From Ogataea parapolymorpha DL-1 (Eukaryota; Ascomycota; Pichiomycetes; Pichiales; Pichiaceae), in the NCBI RefSeq assembly GCF_000187245.1, contig NC_027864.1, positions 1,116,001-1,180,000 of the forward strand: a stretch of 64,000 nucleotides of DNA. The letters run 5' to 3'. Below are positions 53,101 through 63,200 of the stretch, in pieces. The stretch's first letter is position 1. Every line of letters starts with the position of its first letter. The position numbers and the translations under genes are program-made. Under the pieces are notes generated by a model, which saw nothing but the letters and a program-made list of their open reading frames with translations, made no database searches and was not told the DNA's origin.

Positions 53101-55101
53101 CTGCCAGGCGAACTGACGGAGCTTTTGGAGAAGATTATCCTGGAGCCATCTCCATTTAGCGACAACCCATCCCTGCAGGCTCTGTTGATCTTAACTGCCA
53201 TCAAGGTGGACAAGTCCAAGGTCAGCTCTTATATCGAAAAGCTGGATGCTTATGACCCAGATGAAGTTGCTCCGCTGTGTATCGAGAATGGCTTGCAAGA
53301 GGAGGCGTTTGAGATCTACAACAAGTTTGAGAGATACACCGAGGCTATGAAAGTTCTTCTTGAAGACATCATGTCTCTAGACAGAGGTGAGGATTATGCC
53401 GAGAAGCTTGAAAAGCCAGAGTTGTGGTCCCAGCTGGGTGCTGCTCAGTTGAATGGCTTGAGAATCCCAGAGGCTATCAACTCGTACTTAAAGGCCAACG
53501 ATCCATCCAACTTTGAGCAGGTCATTGACATCGCCGAGCATGCAGGTAAAGAGGAGGAGCTTATTCCTTACTTGTTGATGGCTAGACAGACTCTAAGAGA
53601 GCCAAAGATTGATGGGGCAATTATTAATGCTTATGCTGCTCTGGACAAGCTGCCTGAAATTGAGAAGTTCCTGCAATTGACCAACGTTGCTGATGTTGAG
53701 AGCATCGGAGACAAGTTGTATGCTAACAAGAACTACCAGGCTGCCAAGTTGCTGTATGCTAGTATCTCCAACTACTCGAAGCTGGCATCCACCTTGGTTT
53801 ACCTCAAGGATTACCAATCTGCTGTTGACTGTGCTAGAAAGGCTTCCAATGTTTCTGTCTGGAAGCAGGTCAACCAGGCCTGTATTGACAACAAGGAGTT
53901 CAAGCTTGCGCAAATGTGTGGTTTGAACTTGATTGTCCATGCGGAGGAATTGGACGAGCTGGTGAAGCAATACGAGTACAATGGCTACTTCAAGGAGCTA
54001 ATCCAACTGTTTGAGAACGGTCTTTCTCTGGAAAGAGCCCATATGGGTATGTTCACCGAACTGGCTATCCTTTACACCAAATATAGACCACAGGACACAA
54101 TGGAGCATTTGAAGCTGTTCTGGTCTAGGCTGAACATTCCAAAGGTGATTAGAGCGTGCGAGAGCGCACACCTGTGGCCAGAACTGATCTTCCTTTACTG
54201 TCACTACGACGAGTGGGATAACGCTGCTCTGGCCATGATGGAGCGTTCCGAGACTGCGTTTGAACACTCATCGTTCAAGGAGATCATTGTCAAAGTTGCC
54301 AACCTGGAGATCTACTACAAGGCCATCAATTTCTATCTAAATACACACCCTACCCTTTTGACGGACCTGTTGACTGTTCTGACCCCAAGATTGGACCTCC
54401 CAAGAGTGATCAAGATTTTTGTCAAGTCCGACAACCTGCCACTTATCAAGCCATTTTTGATCTCTGTGCTGGACAAGAACAACTCCATGGTGAACCAGGC
54501 CTACCACGATCTGCTGATTGAGGAGGAAGACTACAAGTCGTTGAGGTCTGTGATCGACGCTCACGACAAGTTTGACCATCTTGGCCTGGCCGAGAGACTG
54601 GAGAAGCACGATCTCATTTTCTTCAGACAAATTGCTGCCATTATCTACAGAAAAAACAAGAAATGGAACAAAGCGATTGGTCTGCTCAAGGCTGACAAGC
54701 TGTGGGCCGACGCCATTGAGACTGCCGCAATGTCGAACACTGTCAAGGTGGCCACGGACCTCCTGACGTACTTTGTTGATACGGGAAACAAGGAGTGTTT
54801 TGTCGCCACCTTGTACGCGTGCTACCATTTGATTCCACACGATGTCGCGTTGGAACTGGCATGGCTGCACAATCTCGGCGACTACATAAAGCCATACGAA
54901 ATCTCTGTTGCTAAGGAGAACCAGGATAGGCTGTCTGAACTGTATGCCGACTTGAAGGAGAGACAAGCTAAGGAAACCAAAACTGAGGAGGAACAGCCTG
55001 CTCTTGGCCAGAGGCTGCTTCTGACGAACGGAACCGGTATCCAGGCTCCACCCCCAATCGGATTCCAACCTACTGGAGCAGGATTTGGAAACGGATTTTG
55101 A
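50107..55101 (+). CDS. CHC1: Clathrin heavy chain
   Basis: A 1664-residue coat protein, uninterrupted. The N-terminal seven-bladed propeller (about 1-335) binds adaptors: [17 protein letters not shown], GADS-type [41 protein letters not shown]. The linker and CHCR alpha-solenoid repeats follow to about 1580, for example [30 protein letters not shown] and [21 protein letters not shown]. A trimerisation segment near the end (about 1540-1600) and a Pro-rich tail ([17 protein letters not shown]) close it. Length is that of S. cerevisiae Chc1 (1653). It functions in Golgi/endosome sorting and endocytosis. Start ATG 50107. Confidence 0.98.
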   Translation: [1664 protein letters not shown]

Positions 55102-55168
55102 ATTTGTAAAGTATACAAAATAAGAATAGAATACCAATTATTCGTGTTGAATTTCTAAATTTAATTGA

Positions 55169-56395
55169 TTATTCGAGATTGAACACCCCGTCTTTTTTCA
55201 AGAAATATTTTTTCTCCGTCACGATACAGTCGATGTTTTCGTGCGGCGTCACGTCAAAAGATGGGTTCCACACGTCTATGCCGGCCGGCGCCATTCTGAC
55301 TTTCTGTAGCTGAACACCGTTTTCTCCCTGGACAAAAGAGCCGTCCTTGTCGACTGCTGCTCCCATAATTTCCGTGAGCTCTCTCTTCGGCCGTTGCTCA
55401 ATAACGATCTCGTCTCCAGTGTTTCTGGTGAAGTCGATCGTCGTTGTAGGCGCCGCCCCGACGAACTTGATCGATGGGTACAGCGACGCGATCAGCGAGA
55501 GCTGGAAAGTGCCAATTTTATTGGCAAGGTCGCCATTCTTCACTATTCTGTCTGCTCCCACGATAATAAATTTTATTGGAGCCGTGCTTGGCAGCGATCT
55601 GTTGGTTTTCTGGCGTGCCAGCGAGTCCACCAAAAACGACACCATATTGTCTGTGATGAGCGTGAAGGGGATCTTTTCGTATTGCAGCTCGTACGCGGTC
55701 AATCTTGAGCCCTGGTTATACGGTCTAGTTTCGCATGCGTACACATGGCTCATTCTGGTCGAGTTGGACCTGGCCTCTTGGTGCAATGCCCGGATAATTC
55801 CCAGAGCAGTTCCGTAGCCAGAGGTTGCCAGCGAGCCCGTGTTGCAGATGGTCATGACGGAAAACTCGCCCGTAAATCCTTCTTTCTCCAGCTCCTGGTA
55901 GATGTATTTCACCCCGTTCGCTCCTATGGAATAGTTCGACTCCAAATCGTCTTTGTACAGCTTGACGGTGAAGTCAAACAGGCCCGAGTACAACTCTTTC
56001 AAACTCTGTTTGTCCTGGATGATTTTTTTCATCTCGTTGCAGCCATTGAGCAGGTTGACGGCCGTTGGTCTGGATTCAACAAGAAGGTCAATTCTCTTCT
56101 CCAATTGGGCCTTAAACTCTGCCAAATCGTCCTTATTGTATCCAAATGGATTGTCGTTCTTGTTGATCACCCTGTCCAGCTCCACAACCACAGAAAAACA
56201 CCCCACAAGCATGATGGCCGGCGCTCCTCTGGTGTACATGCCTTTGATGGCCTCGTACCCAGAAAACGACGTGTCCGCGTCACATGGCGCCATGCTGCCG
56301 ACCGACAGATACTGTGTATCGTACGGGACCAACAGCTGGTTCAAAATCTCCAACGTCACCCTCTGCGAATCGAACTTGATGGCCTCCAAAGACAT
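55169..56395 (-). CDS. MRI1: Methylthioribose-1-phosphate isomerase
   Basis: A 408-residue enzyme of the methionine salvage pathway, homologous to eIF2B alpha subunits. It converts methylthioribose-1-phosphate to methylthioribulose-1-phosphate. Catalytic residues are C184 (TICNTGSLATSGYGTALG) and D282 (IVGADRIVKNGDLANKIGT). The substrate motif ETRPYNQGSRLTAYEL and the N-terminal MYTRGAPAIMLVG agree with the family. The closing part (AGIDVWNPSFDVTPHENID) is also characteristic. Length equals S. cerevisiae Mri1 (411). Start ATG 56395-56393, divergent from the next gene by about 200 bp. Confidence 0.96.
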   Translation of the reverse strand: MSLEAIKFDSQRVTLEILNQLLVPYDTQYLSVGSMAPCDADTSFSGYEAIKGMYTRGAPAIMLVGCFSVVVELDRVINKNDNPFGYNKDDLAEFKAQLEKRIDLLVESRPTAVNLLNGCNEMKKIIQDKQSLKELYSGLFDFTVKLYKDDLESNYSIGANGVKYIYQELEKEGFTGEFSVMTICNTGSLATSGYGTALGIIRALHQEARSNSTRMSHVYACETRPYNQGSRLTAYELQYEKIPFTLITDNMVSFLVDSLARQKTNRSLPSTAPIKFIIVGADRIVKNGDLANKIGTFQLSLIASLYPSIKFVGAAPTTTIDFTRNTGDEIVIEQRPKRELTEIMGAAVDKDGSFVQGENGVQLQKVRMAPAGIDVWNPSFDVTPHENIDCIVTEKKYFLKKDGVFNLE

Positions 56396-56597
56396 ATTAA
56401 TAAGGTACAGGTGAAAATAATTTCGAGGTCGTGCAACCAGCCCAATGAATCAAATATTTTAGTTCCAACTTTATTTCGCATCTTTGATGTACTGAGACCT
56501 TGCGTGCATTGGCAATTGTAACGGTTGCGTTCATCCCTTGCCATCGTCATATTTTTGCCGCATTAATAGACCCCCGAAATCTGCATTTTTTTCACAC

Positions 56598-58754
56598 ATG
56601 GAGCCCAAGTCTCTCATTCCCTTGCACCCCTTGACAGATACAGTGGCCATCCTGGCCATCCTCATGGTACTTCCGAGCTGGATCAGTGTCGCTGTGCTGA
56701 CGTTGTATGCGACGCTGAACTCGTCGCGATTTGTCAGGTCGACGCTATCGCTCGTGTACCGCCACAAGCTCAGCGGCCTCGACCACAACGCAGAGTATTC
56801 GGCATCGTCGAGTCTCGGGCGAGGGTCGTATCTGCTGGGGTTTTTGAGCATCGATGTGGCCCTCACGCTTGCGCTGCTATTTATTGCGCCAGGACTGCTT
56901 GACTACATGCATCTGCTGGCCAAAGCGTTTGTGGCCTCGAATCTGGCATCTACAAAGCAAAAATACATCTTTAACGCATTTCTCTCGATGCTGGTCGTCC
57001 TGCTGATCGAGAACCTCGCCACGTTTCTGGTGAAAAACGTGTATCTCGTCTATCTCGACGGCTCCGCGGTCACAGACGCGTTTCTCTACTCGGCCTACGC
57101 TCGATATCCCAAGACCCCCCTCAAACACCTGCTTTACACCTGGTCGCCTCTCAAGAGTCGCGTGCGCCAGATGCTGATTTTCCGCGTCGACCATCTCGTC
57201 GACTTCGTCTACGCGACGCTCTCCATCTATACCATCATGTGCAACATCAACCCGTGGCTTCGGAAATTGGCGGCCAGGCCCCAGGACTCGTCGGCGGGTG
57301 GCAAGCTGTCCAGCAAGCCCGTAGCAAAGCCGTACGCCGGCGAGCTCGCCGCAGAAACAAAAACCATCACCGTCTCGCCACACATCGCAGACAGCACGAT
57401 TCCCGGGCTCGTCCGCCCGTCCTCGTCGTCGTCCGAGGAGACTGCCGACTCACACCAGTCTGCCGACTCAGCGCCTGCCTCGTTCCCGCCTGACCACCAG
57501 ATCCTCAACATGAACGACGTTTCGTCGGCCAGTCTGGTAGTTGCGCAGAATTTTGAGAACTACTGCCGGCTATTTCTGTTCCCGTCTTTGAATTATTCTA
57601 ATTCAGCTACGCAGTCTCCCCAGACGGCTACTCTTGCCGCCAACAGCTCCAAAGCCAAGCTGACGCCATACGTAGAGAAGCGCATCAAGAGCATGACCGG
57701 CCGCGTGCAGCAGCCGATCTGGGCGTTCGTTTCGGCGGCGAAAACCATGTTTGGCAGACCAGACCTTTACTCGGGCGAATACTACCAGCAGAACGCGCTG
57801 GTCACCACCAACAGGGACCCAGACGGCTGGACGCGGTCGCTGGCCGACTCGGCTCAGTGTTTCATCTGGTATACCGGCGAGACAGCCGTGGCGTTCGAGC
57901 TGCGCAACGTGTACATAGACCAGCTGCTGGTGATGGTGAATGGCATTATCTGGGAGCAGACGGCGCTGATCGGGCTGGAGGAGCGCGAGCTCGTGATTGT
58001 GAGCGGCCTGAGCCCGCTGTCGCAGTACGACGTGGAGTTTGTGAACGTGAACGGCAAGGACGAGCGCGAGCTTCTGGCCGGTGCCACAGTCAGCACTATT
58101 CACAAGCACCGCATTCTGACCGAGTCTAAGCACTCGTCGCCGCTTGCCACGCTGCAAGAGTCTGTGGTGACGACGCAGGCGGCGATCGAGCGCGAGAAAA
58201 TGAAGCTCAAGAAGCTCAAGACCGACTGGCGCAAACGGTCGGCGGCGCTCAAAGCCGAGATCGAGTCGCTCAACAGCCGGTCAACTTTCACGGACGAGAC
58301 GCGGAACTACAAGAAGGTCGAGTCGTTGCGTCAGGCTGTGGCCAAGAGCGAGTGCGAAATCAGCAAGCTGTCCAAGGAGGCCGAGTATTTGTACACGCAG
58401 CAGTCGGAGGTTGACGAGCGGTATCTGGACACGAAACGGGCGTATGACTCGGAGATGCGGCTGTTGCAGGCGTTCGAGAGCGCTCATTTCGAGAAGCTCG
58501 AGACGGAAAAGGCGCGGATCGCTGCTCTCGAGGCAGAACGGGCCCCGCTGGTGCAGAAAAAGGAGAAACTGATCCAGAAAAAAGAACGCATTGCCAACGA
58601 CGTCAAACGACTCGAGCTCGAGATCGAGCAGCTCAAAACAGCAGAGGTGCGGCTGCGCCAGGAACACAGAAGCATCCGCGCCGGCCAGCGGGCAGAAAAG
58701 CACCGTGTGATCATGAACGAAATCAGTAGATTCGAAAAACAGCTCCAGCATTAG
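56598..58754 (+). CDS. Membrane and coiled-coil protein, Nnf2/AcrB-like
   Basis: A 718-residue protein from ATG 56598 (MEPKSLIPLHPLTDT); the open frame upstream lacks an ATG. The N-terminal 225 residues have about four hydrophobic segments (15-38, 85-105, 127-150 and a weaker one near 205). A Ser-rich disordered region (about 240-310) is followed by a globular part with FIWYTGETAVAFELRNVYID and LIGLEERELVIVSGLSPLSQ. A coiled coil ends it (about 540-718, EREKMKLKKLKTDWRKR, EKLETEKARIAALEAERAP). This order fits fungal AcrB/Nnf2 proteins, linked by name to ubiquitination signalling and to nuclear/ER functions; their biochemical role is unknown. Assignment is tentative. Confidence 0.55.
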   Translation: MEPKSLIPLHPLTDTVAILAILMVLPSWISVAVLTLYATLNSSRFVRSTLSLVYRHKLSGLDHNAEYSASSSLGRGSYLLGFLSIDVALTLALLFIAPGLLDYMHLLAKAFVASNLASTKQKYIFNAFLSMLVVLLIENLATFLVKNVYLVYLDGSAVTDAFLYSAYARYPKTPLKHLLYTWSPLKSRVRQMLIFRVDHLVDFVYATLSIYTIMCNINPWLRKLAARPQDSSAGGKLSSKPVAKPYAGELAAETKTITVSPHIADSTIPGLVRPSSSSSEETADSHQSADSAPASFPPDHQILNMNDVSSASLVVAQNFENYCRLFLFPSLNYSNSATQSPQTATLAANSSKAKLTPYVEKRIKSMTGRVQQPIWAFVSAAKTMFGRPDLYSGEYYQQNALVTTNRDPDGWTRSLADSAQCFIWYTGETAVAFELRNVYIDQLLVMVNGIIWEQTALIGLEERELVIVSGLSPLSQYDVEFVNVNGKDERELLAGATVSTIHKHRILTESKHSSPLATLQESVVTTQAAIEREKMKLKKLKTDWRKRSAALKAEIESLNSRSTFTDETRNYKKVESLRQAVAKSECEISKLSKEAEYLYTQQSEVDERYLDTKRAYDSEMRLLQAFESAHFEKLETEKARIAALEAERAPLVQKKEKLIQKKERIANDVKRLELEIEQLKTAEVRLRQEHRSIRAGQRAEKHRVIMNEISRFEKQLQH

Positions 58755-58787
58755 CAGCTACGACTAGTCTGTAGACGAATGAATTTA

Positions 58788-59404
58788 TTAATGCTCCAAT
58801 TTCCCTCCCACCGCATGGAACCGTCGGTTGAAGTAGAGTAGCCCGCCCGTGACGTCGGCGTCGACGGCCCGTTGGACAATCTCCCGCACTCGACACGTCC
58901 ATAGCTCATGATTATATACACGAAACACCTGGTGCTTTTCACAGATCAAAATCCGCTCGGCGAGCGAAAGAACAGGTATTTTCAGGGTTTCTGTCGTGAA
59001 GTACGACCACTCGTCCTTTCTGAGCTCCTCAAACGGCTTCGTCATACAGTTCCCCTGCGTTCCTCTCGAAAACGCCCTGGCCAGCCGCACAGACTCCTTG
59101 ACTGGAGGAAGGATGTGCAGCGCCAGGAACCCGGACTCGTGCAGCGTTTGCGACGTTCTGGACGGCACCTGCAAATTGAACTGGACCATGGGTTCAGGAC
59201 TGACGGTGAGCGAGCTCACCGAGGAAAGTGTCATTCCGTGCAAATCGGACACAGACGACGATAAAGCTGGCGCTGTCAGGATCATGGCTGGCGTTAGGCT
59301 GCTGGTCTCGAAGTGTACGTACCTTGCGACCCGAATGAAGACATTGCTTGCTTGTACGCCTCCACCGGCGGCGTCTTCGACGAGAAATATCGAAGACGGT
59401 TCAT
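58788..59404 (-). CDS. Mitochondrial flavin-reductase-like protein with a candidate 35-nt intron
   Basis: The domain is the FMN-binding split barrel of flavin reductases: HGMTLSSVSSLTVSPEPMVQFNLQVPSRT, HESGFLALHILPP, ARAFSRGTQGN and a final GGLLYFNRRFH. Exon 2 (58788-59287) alone starts MILTAP, missing the first helix. A start at 59404 encodes MNRLRYFSSKTPPVEAYKQAMSSFGSQ, a presequence plus the helix preceding the barrel, but in another frame. Removing 59322-59288 (GTACGT donor, CCTAAC branch, CCAG acceptor) joins CAA-G|CC-ATG in frame and restores a family-like segment (MSSFGSQAMILTAP). The spliced product has 193 residues. Related proteins reduce FMN or bind it; the substrate is unknown. 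The start is 63 bp from that of the divergent gene. Confidence 0.75.
59288..59322 (-). other. Candidate ultra-short intron (35 nt)
   Basis: Read on the minus strand: GTACGT at the 5' end, a CCTAAC branch-like sequence six bases before the acceptor, and AG at the end. Without removal the reading frame hits TAA within it; with removal the frame is continuous and the domain complete. The donor is not the GTAAGT seen in ACT1. Confidence 0.6.
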
Positions 59405-59467
59405 TTTGAGACGATTAAAAAATATGAAAAATTAAATGCACCACTTTTACATTCGCAAAAAATATTT

Positions 59468-60235
59468 ATGAGATTTAAAGCGTCTTTGATTCATAGACTT
59501 AAAAGACACAAACCGCTAGATAAAGTTCCTGAATCGGTGCTGTGCTCGCCCGCATTTGAACGACCAGCAAAATGGTCCGGCAGACGGCGCGCGTTTGCCA
59601 AAAGAATCCAGTCGTACGACGACCTCTCCTCGAACGTGTTTGCGCAGATCGCCAGCTCTCCCAGCAGAGCTATCCTCCCATCTCGTGTGGTCGTCCCCAG
59701 AGACCTATTTGTGAGATTCGTTTGCGTGGAAAACGAGCTCACCGACTCGCAGCTTGACACAGTGATGGTTCCTGATATCAGACCGGCAGCCAAAAAAAAC
59801 GAGCTCGTAATGTACCTGCCCAACGACAAAACCTTTCTTGAGGGCTTTCAAAAAATCGGCAAAAATCCAGACTTCGCCCTTACGCCGCCATTCATCACCT
59901 TCAAGGAGAAGGGATATCCAAATGTCGGCTATTTGGCTAAAAATGCACAGGTTATAGAACAAATAACTCTGGATACACTGAAAAAAGAGATAGAACACAT
60001 CCGCACGAAGAGCCACATTGCTGACGACAACGGGATCCACCTGTCGTTTGCCCCATCAAGGAACATTGTCACATTCCACCCGCTCACGTTTCACGTCAAT
60101 ATCCCCGATCAGTCCATATTAGAAAGCCTTGCCACGCTCCCTAGTCCGCTCCCGGCCAACCCCGACACAGCCAAGTTCCTCGCCAGTCTCTACAAAACGT
60201 TACTGTATTTCGAAAGAAATAACTATGCATCATAA
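59468..60235 (+). CDS. Hypothetical protein, possibly mitochondrial
   Basis: A 255-residue protein from ATG 59468. The N-terminus MRFKASLIHRLKRHKPLDK is basic and amphipathic, compatible with mitochondrial import. Distinct segments include ILPSRVVVPRDLFVRFV, NELVMYLPNDKTFLEGFQK, FITFKEKGYPNVGYLAKN and NIVTFHPLTFHVNIPDQ. I recognise no family or catalytic motif. The open frame continues upstream but only from a TTG. Its last six bases overlap the end of convergent ESP1. Confidence 0.6.
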   Translation: MRFKASLIHRLKRHKPLDKVPESVLCSPAFERPAKWSGRRRAFAKRIQSYDDLSSNVFAQIASSPSRAILPSRVVVPRDLFVRFVCVENELTDSQLDTVMVPDIRPAAKKNELVMYLPNDKTFLEGFQKIGKNPDFALTPPFITFKEKGYPNVGYLAKNAQVIEQITLDTLKKEIEHIRTKSHIADDNGIHLSFAPSRNIVTFHPLTFHVNIPDQSILESLATLPSPLPANPDTAKFLASLYKTLLYFERNNYAS

Positions 60236-63200
60236 CTCATTACGTATTTTGAACGGAAGCCCATATAGCACAGGAGCAGCGCCGTTCAAATACGGAAGAA
60301 CACATACGTCCCGGCTCTGCGCAATGCTATGACCAATATCACAGCCCGACGGACCTGAAAATCCCCATTTCTCAAACATATGGAGAGTAAACTTGTCAAT
60401 ATCCTTGTCGGTTACATCCCAGAGGTTTGCGACCACCATTGGACTTCCACCCATCAGGTAGTTGTAGACAGTCCCGTGCGGCTTGAAAACACCTTGGGTC
60501 TTTAGTTTCCCCGAGGAACACCCTAAAAGCAGCACTGGAGGCAACTTTTCCATGCTCTTGACGGTTTTCGAGCGAATATACTGTTCTCCGCCGCCGTGGC
60601 CCACATAAACATATAAATCTTTCTGAAGACCCTGGGAAATCTGCTCCTCGCTGGGGCGGCTTCCAATAATCCCTTCCCAGCCGCAACGGCCAGCAAACAT
60701 CTCCGTAAAATTGGTTTCTGTTCTTTTGAGGTCTCCACCGGGATTGATCACGTAGTAGCCCGTTGCAGCAGAGATGCCAAGATTGAGATGCTTCTCTTGC
60801 TCAATCAGAACATCCACAAGCATCTTTATAGATGGCATTCGCGACACAGATCTGTTTCGAAGGAACGGCACAGATTCCCACGGTAACTTCACACATTCAG
60901 GAGAAACAACGAGCACGGTATGATCCACCGTAGATACAGGACGTATCCGACGGAGCTCTGGCTCGATAGCCAAAAAAAGTCGACCGTAATCTGCCTCGTC
61001 GGAGATCTGGATATGCTGGAACCAGTCTTCCACGTCCGATGTAGCTGTTTCCAAGTCCAGATCGAGCTGGAGGATCAGTTCTGTCTCAAACGTTCCAAGT
61101 TCAATAGAATGACCAACTTGTTTGCTCAGTATACGTTTAAGAGAGACACGAGTCTCTTCCACCACAGCGTTCTCAAAAACTAAACGGCCAAAAACTCCTT
61201 TGAAACAGCCAAACCAGTGACTGTCTATCTCCCATAAGAGCTGTTTCAATCTTCTGTCAAGCGATTTGCGCTGGGCCCACCAATTAGCACGGTCAGCTCT
61301 GGTTTTTACCAGCGAGGTGACCTCGATTCTGGTGGTGCGGTCACTTTCTTGGATTATAGCCTCTAGCTCCTGGACTGCGGATCCAAAGGACGCGTGCCGG
61401 CCAATGAGATGTCTTTCCAGAGGAAGCTTGATAAATACCGGATCTTGCTTCGGGCCATACCGAGTAAGAAGCAGACACCCGCTGTTCATATCAAGATCCA
61501 AGCACACGGTGACCCAGTTTGATGGAAGAACAGAGGGAAGATTGTGCGTTTGCGTAGCAGAGACTTGGTAGTCGGGCTGGCATACGAGCGGCACGAGTTG
61601 TCGCGTGCTTTCGACAGCCAGGTTCAATTCTCGGTCATACTCAATGGACTCGTAGCGCATCAACTCGTTCCGCAACAACAGTGAATCCAAATCAGTGCGC
61701 GAACTGGTTCCACTAGCAAGAAGCACAGAAATAGCTCCTTTGGATACATCCTCGCTAACCAATCTAGGCTCGTTCACAAACTTTGCGCATTCCCGGAGAC
61801 AGGCAGCGTATAAGTTGTCCATCACGCCTTCTTTCATGACAACCACGGAGTCGCCTGCGAAAATATTTTCGAGGTCCTGGTTGACCGTCTGAAATATCAT
61901 TTCCTTAATTTTGGTGACCGCAGTTTCCACCATGCTGGTCTTCTCCTTGCCGTTCAAAGGCAGAAACATGCGCAGAAATGCAATAAACTCTTTTTCGTTG
62001 ACCAATGAGCGGCCAACTTTGAGCTCGTACACCACCTGTTGGTAAAACTTGCCACCGTCGACTTCGTGCTCTGCAAGAAGACGGAAAAAAAGATCCACTT
62101 TGTCGCGGATCGCGTGGACGTCGTTGCAATCGGCCGTTTGATAAAACAGCTCATATGCGGTTAGCTTCTCAAACTCGACCTGGAACGACTCGAATTGCAT
62201 TTGTTGCGCACATCGAGTGCCTTTTTCTAGTAATTCTTTTGCTCCTGAGAGATCGTTCTTGTAAACATGGTATTTGGCCAGCTTGAAGAAATACTTGGAC
62301 TTGAGTACCACGCACGACTGGTGCGTAAGAACCTTCTCAAGCTCGGCCTCGTAGTACTCGAAGTCTTTGGCTAGCCCCAATTCCAGCATCATGGCTGCCA
62401 GGGAGCTATAAGCCTGCAGCATTGACGATACAAACTGCATTTTGAGCGTATTCTTGTGACAAAGGTCGATTTCTATCGAGCTCCCATCGGTAACCAGAAA
62501 GTTCTTCATCACAGACTGAAGCACCCTGATGCTCTGCTTAAGATTCAGCACACTCTCAATTTTATTTTTCTCGCGATGGAAAAGAGACATCAGCATCGAC
62601 ACGCGCGCAGCCAACATTAGAAGGCTGCTGACGTTGAGCTTGCTAGACTGCTTGGACAGCTGGAGCTGCTCATTTTTGAAGAGTGAGAGCAATTCAGTAC
62701 ATTCCTCCCGGGCCGTATCGTATTTCAATAATAGATGACATTCAGTCTTCAACATTTTGTACCTCACGGCTTCCAGGGCATTGGTGGGCGTTTTTTCGCC
62801 TAGAAGTTTTAGAGCTTCGTCTGGAAGATTTAGCTGCAATTTCAAAGATGCAGCCTCTATTTTTAATCTCAGGTCCGAGTCACCGAAATCAGCATTTTGT
62901 CTTGCAACCTCCAACAAATAGCTAGCGTAATCTGTAAGATCGGAATAATTGAGAACACGGACCACCATTGTAAGCACTTCCATCTCATAGACCGAGACTT
63001 TTGCACGCTTGGTCTTGGCCCACGACAAAGCGGCCGCGAGTGATTTCATGAGCAACGCTTCGTCCATCTGGGCGCAACATTGCAATAAATATATGTGACA
63101 TACAATTATGTCACGGTATCCGCTCATAACCGAGTTTGTTTCAAAGTTCAAAGCCTCAATGGACTTAAGGGCCAGCCCAAACTCAATAATCATCGAAATG

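Noticed and set aside
54337..55137. 266-codon antisense frame at the end of CHC1
   Set aside because: Shadow of a biased coding region; no family resemblance.
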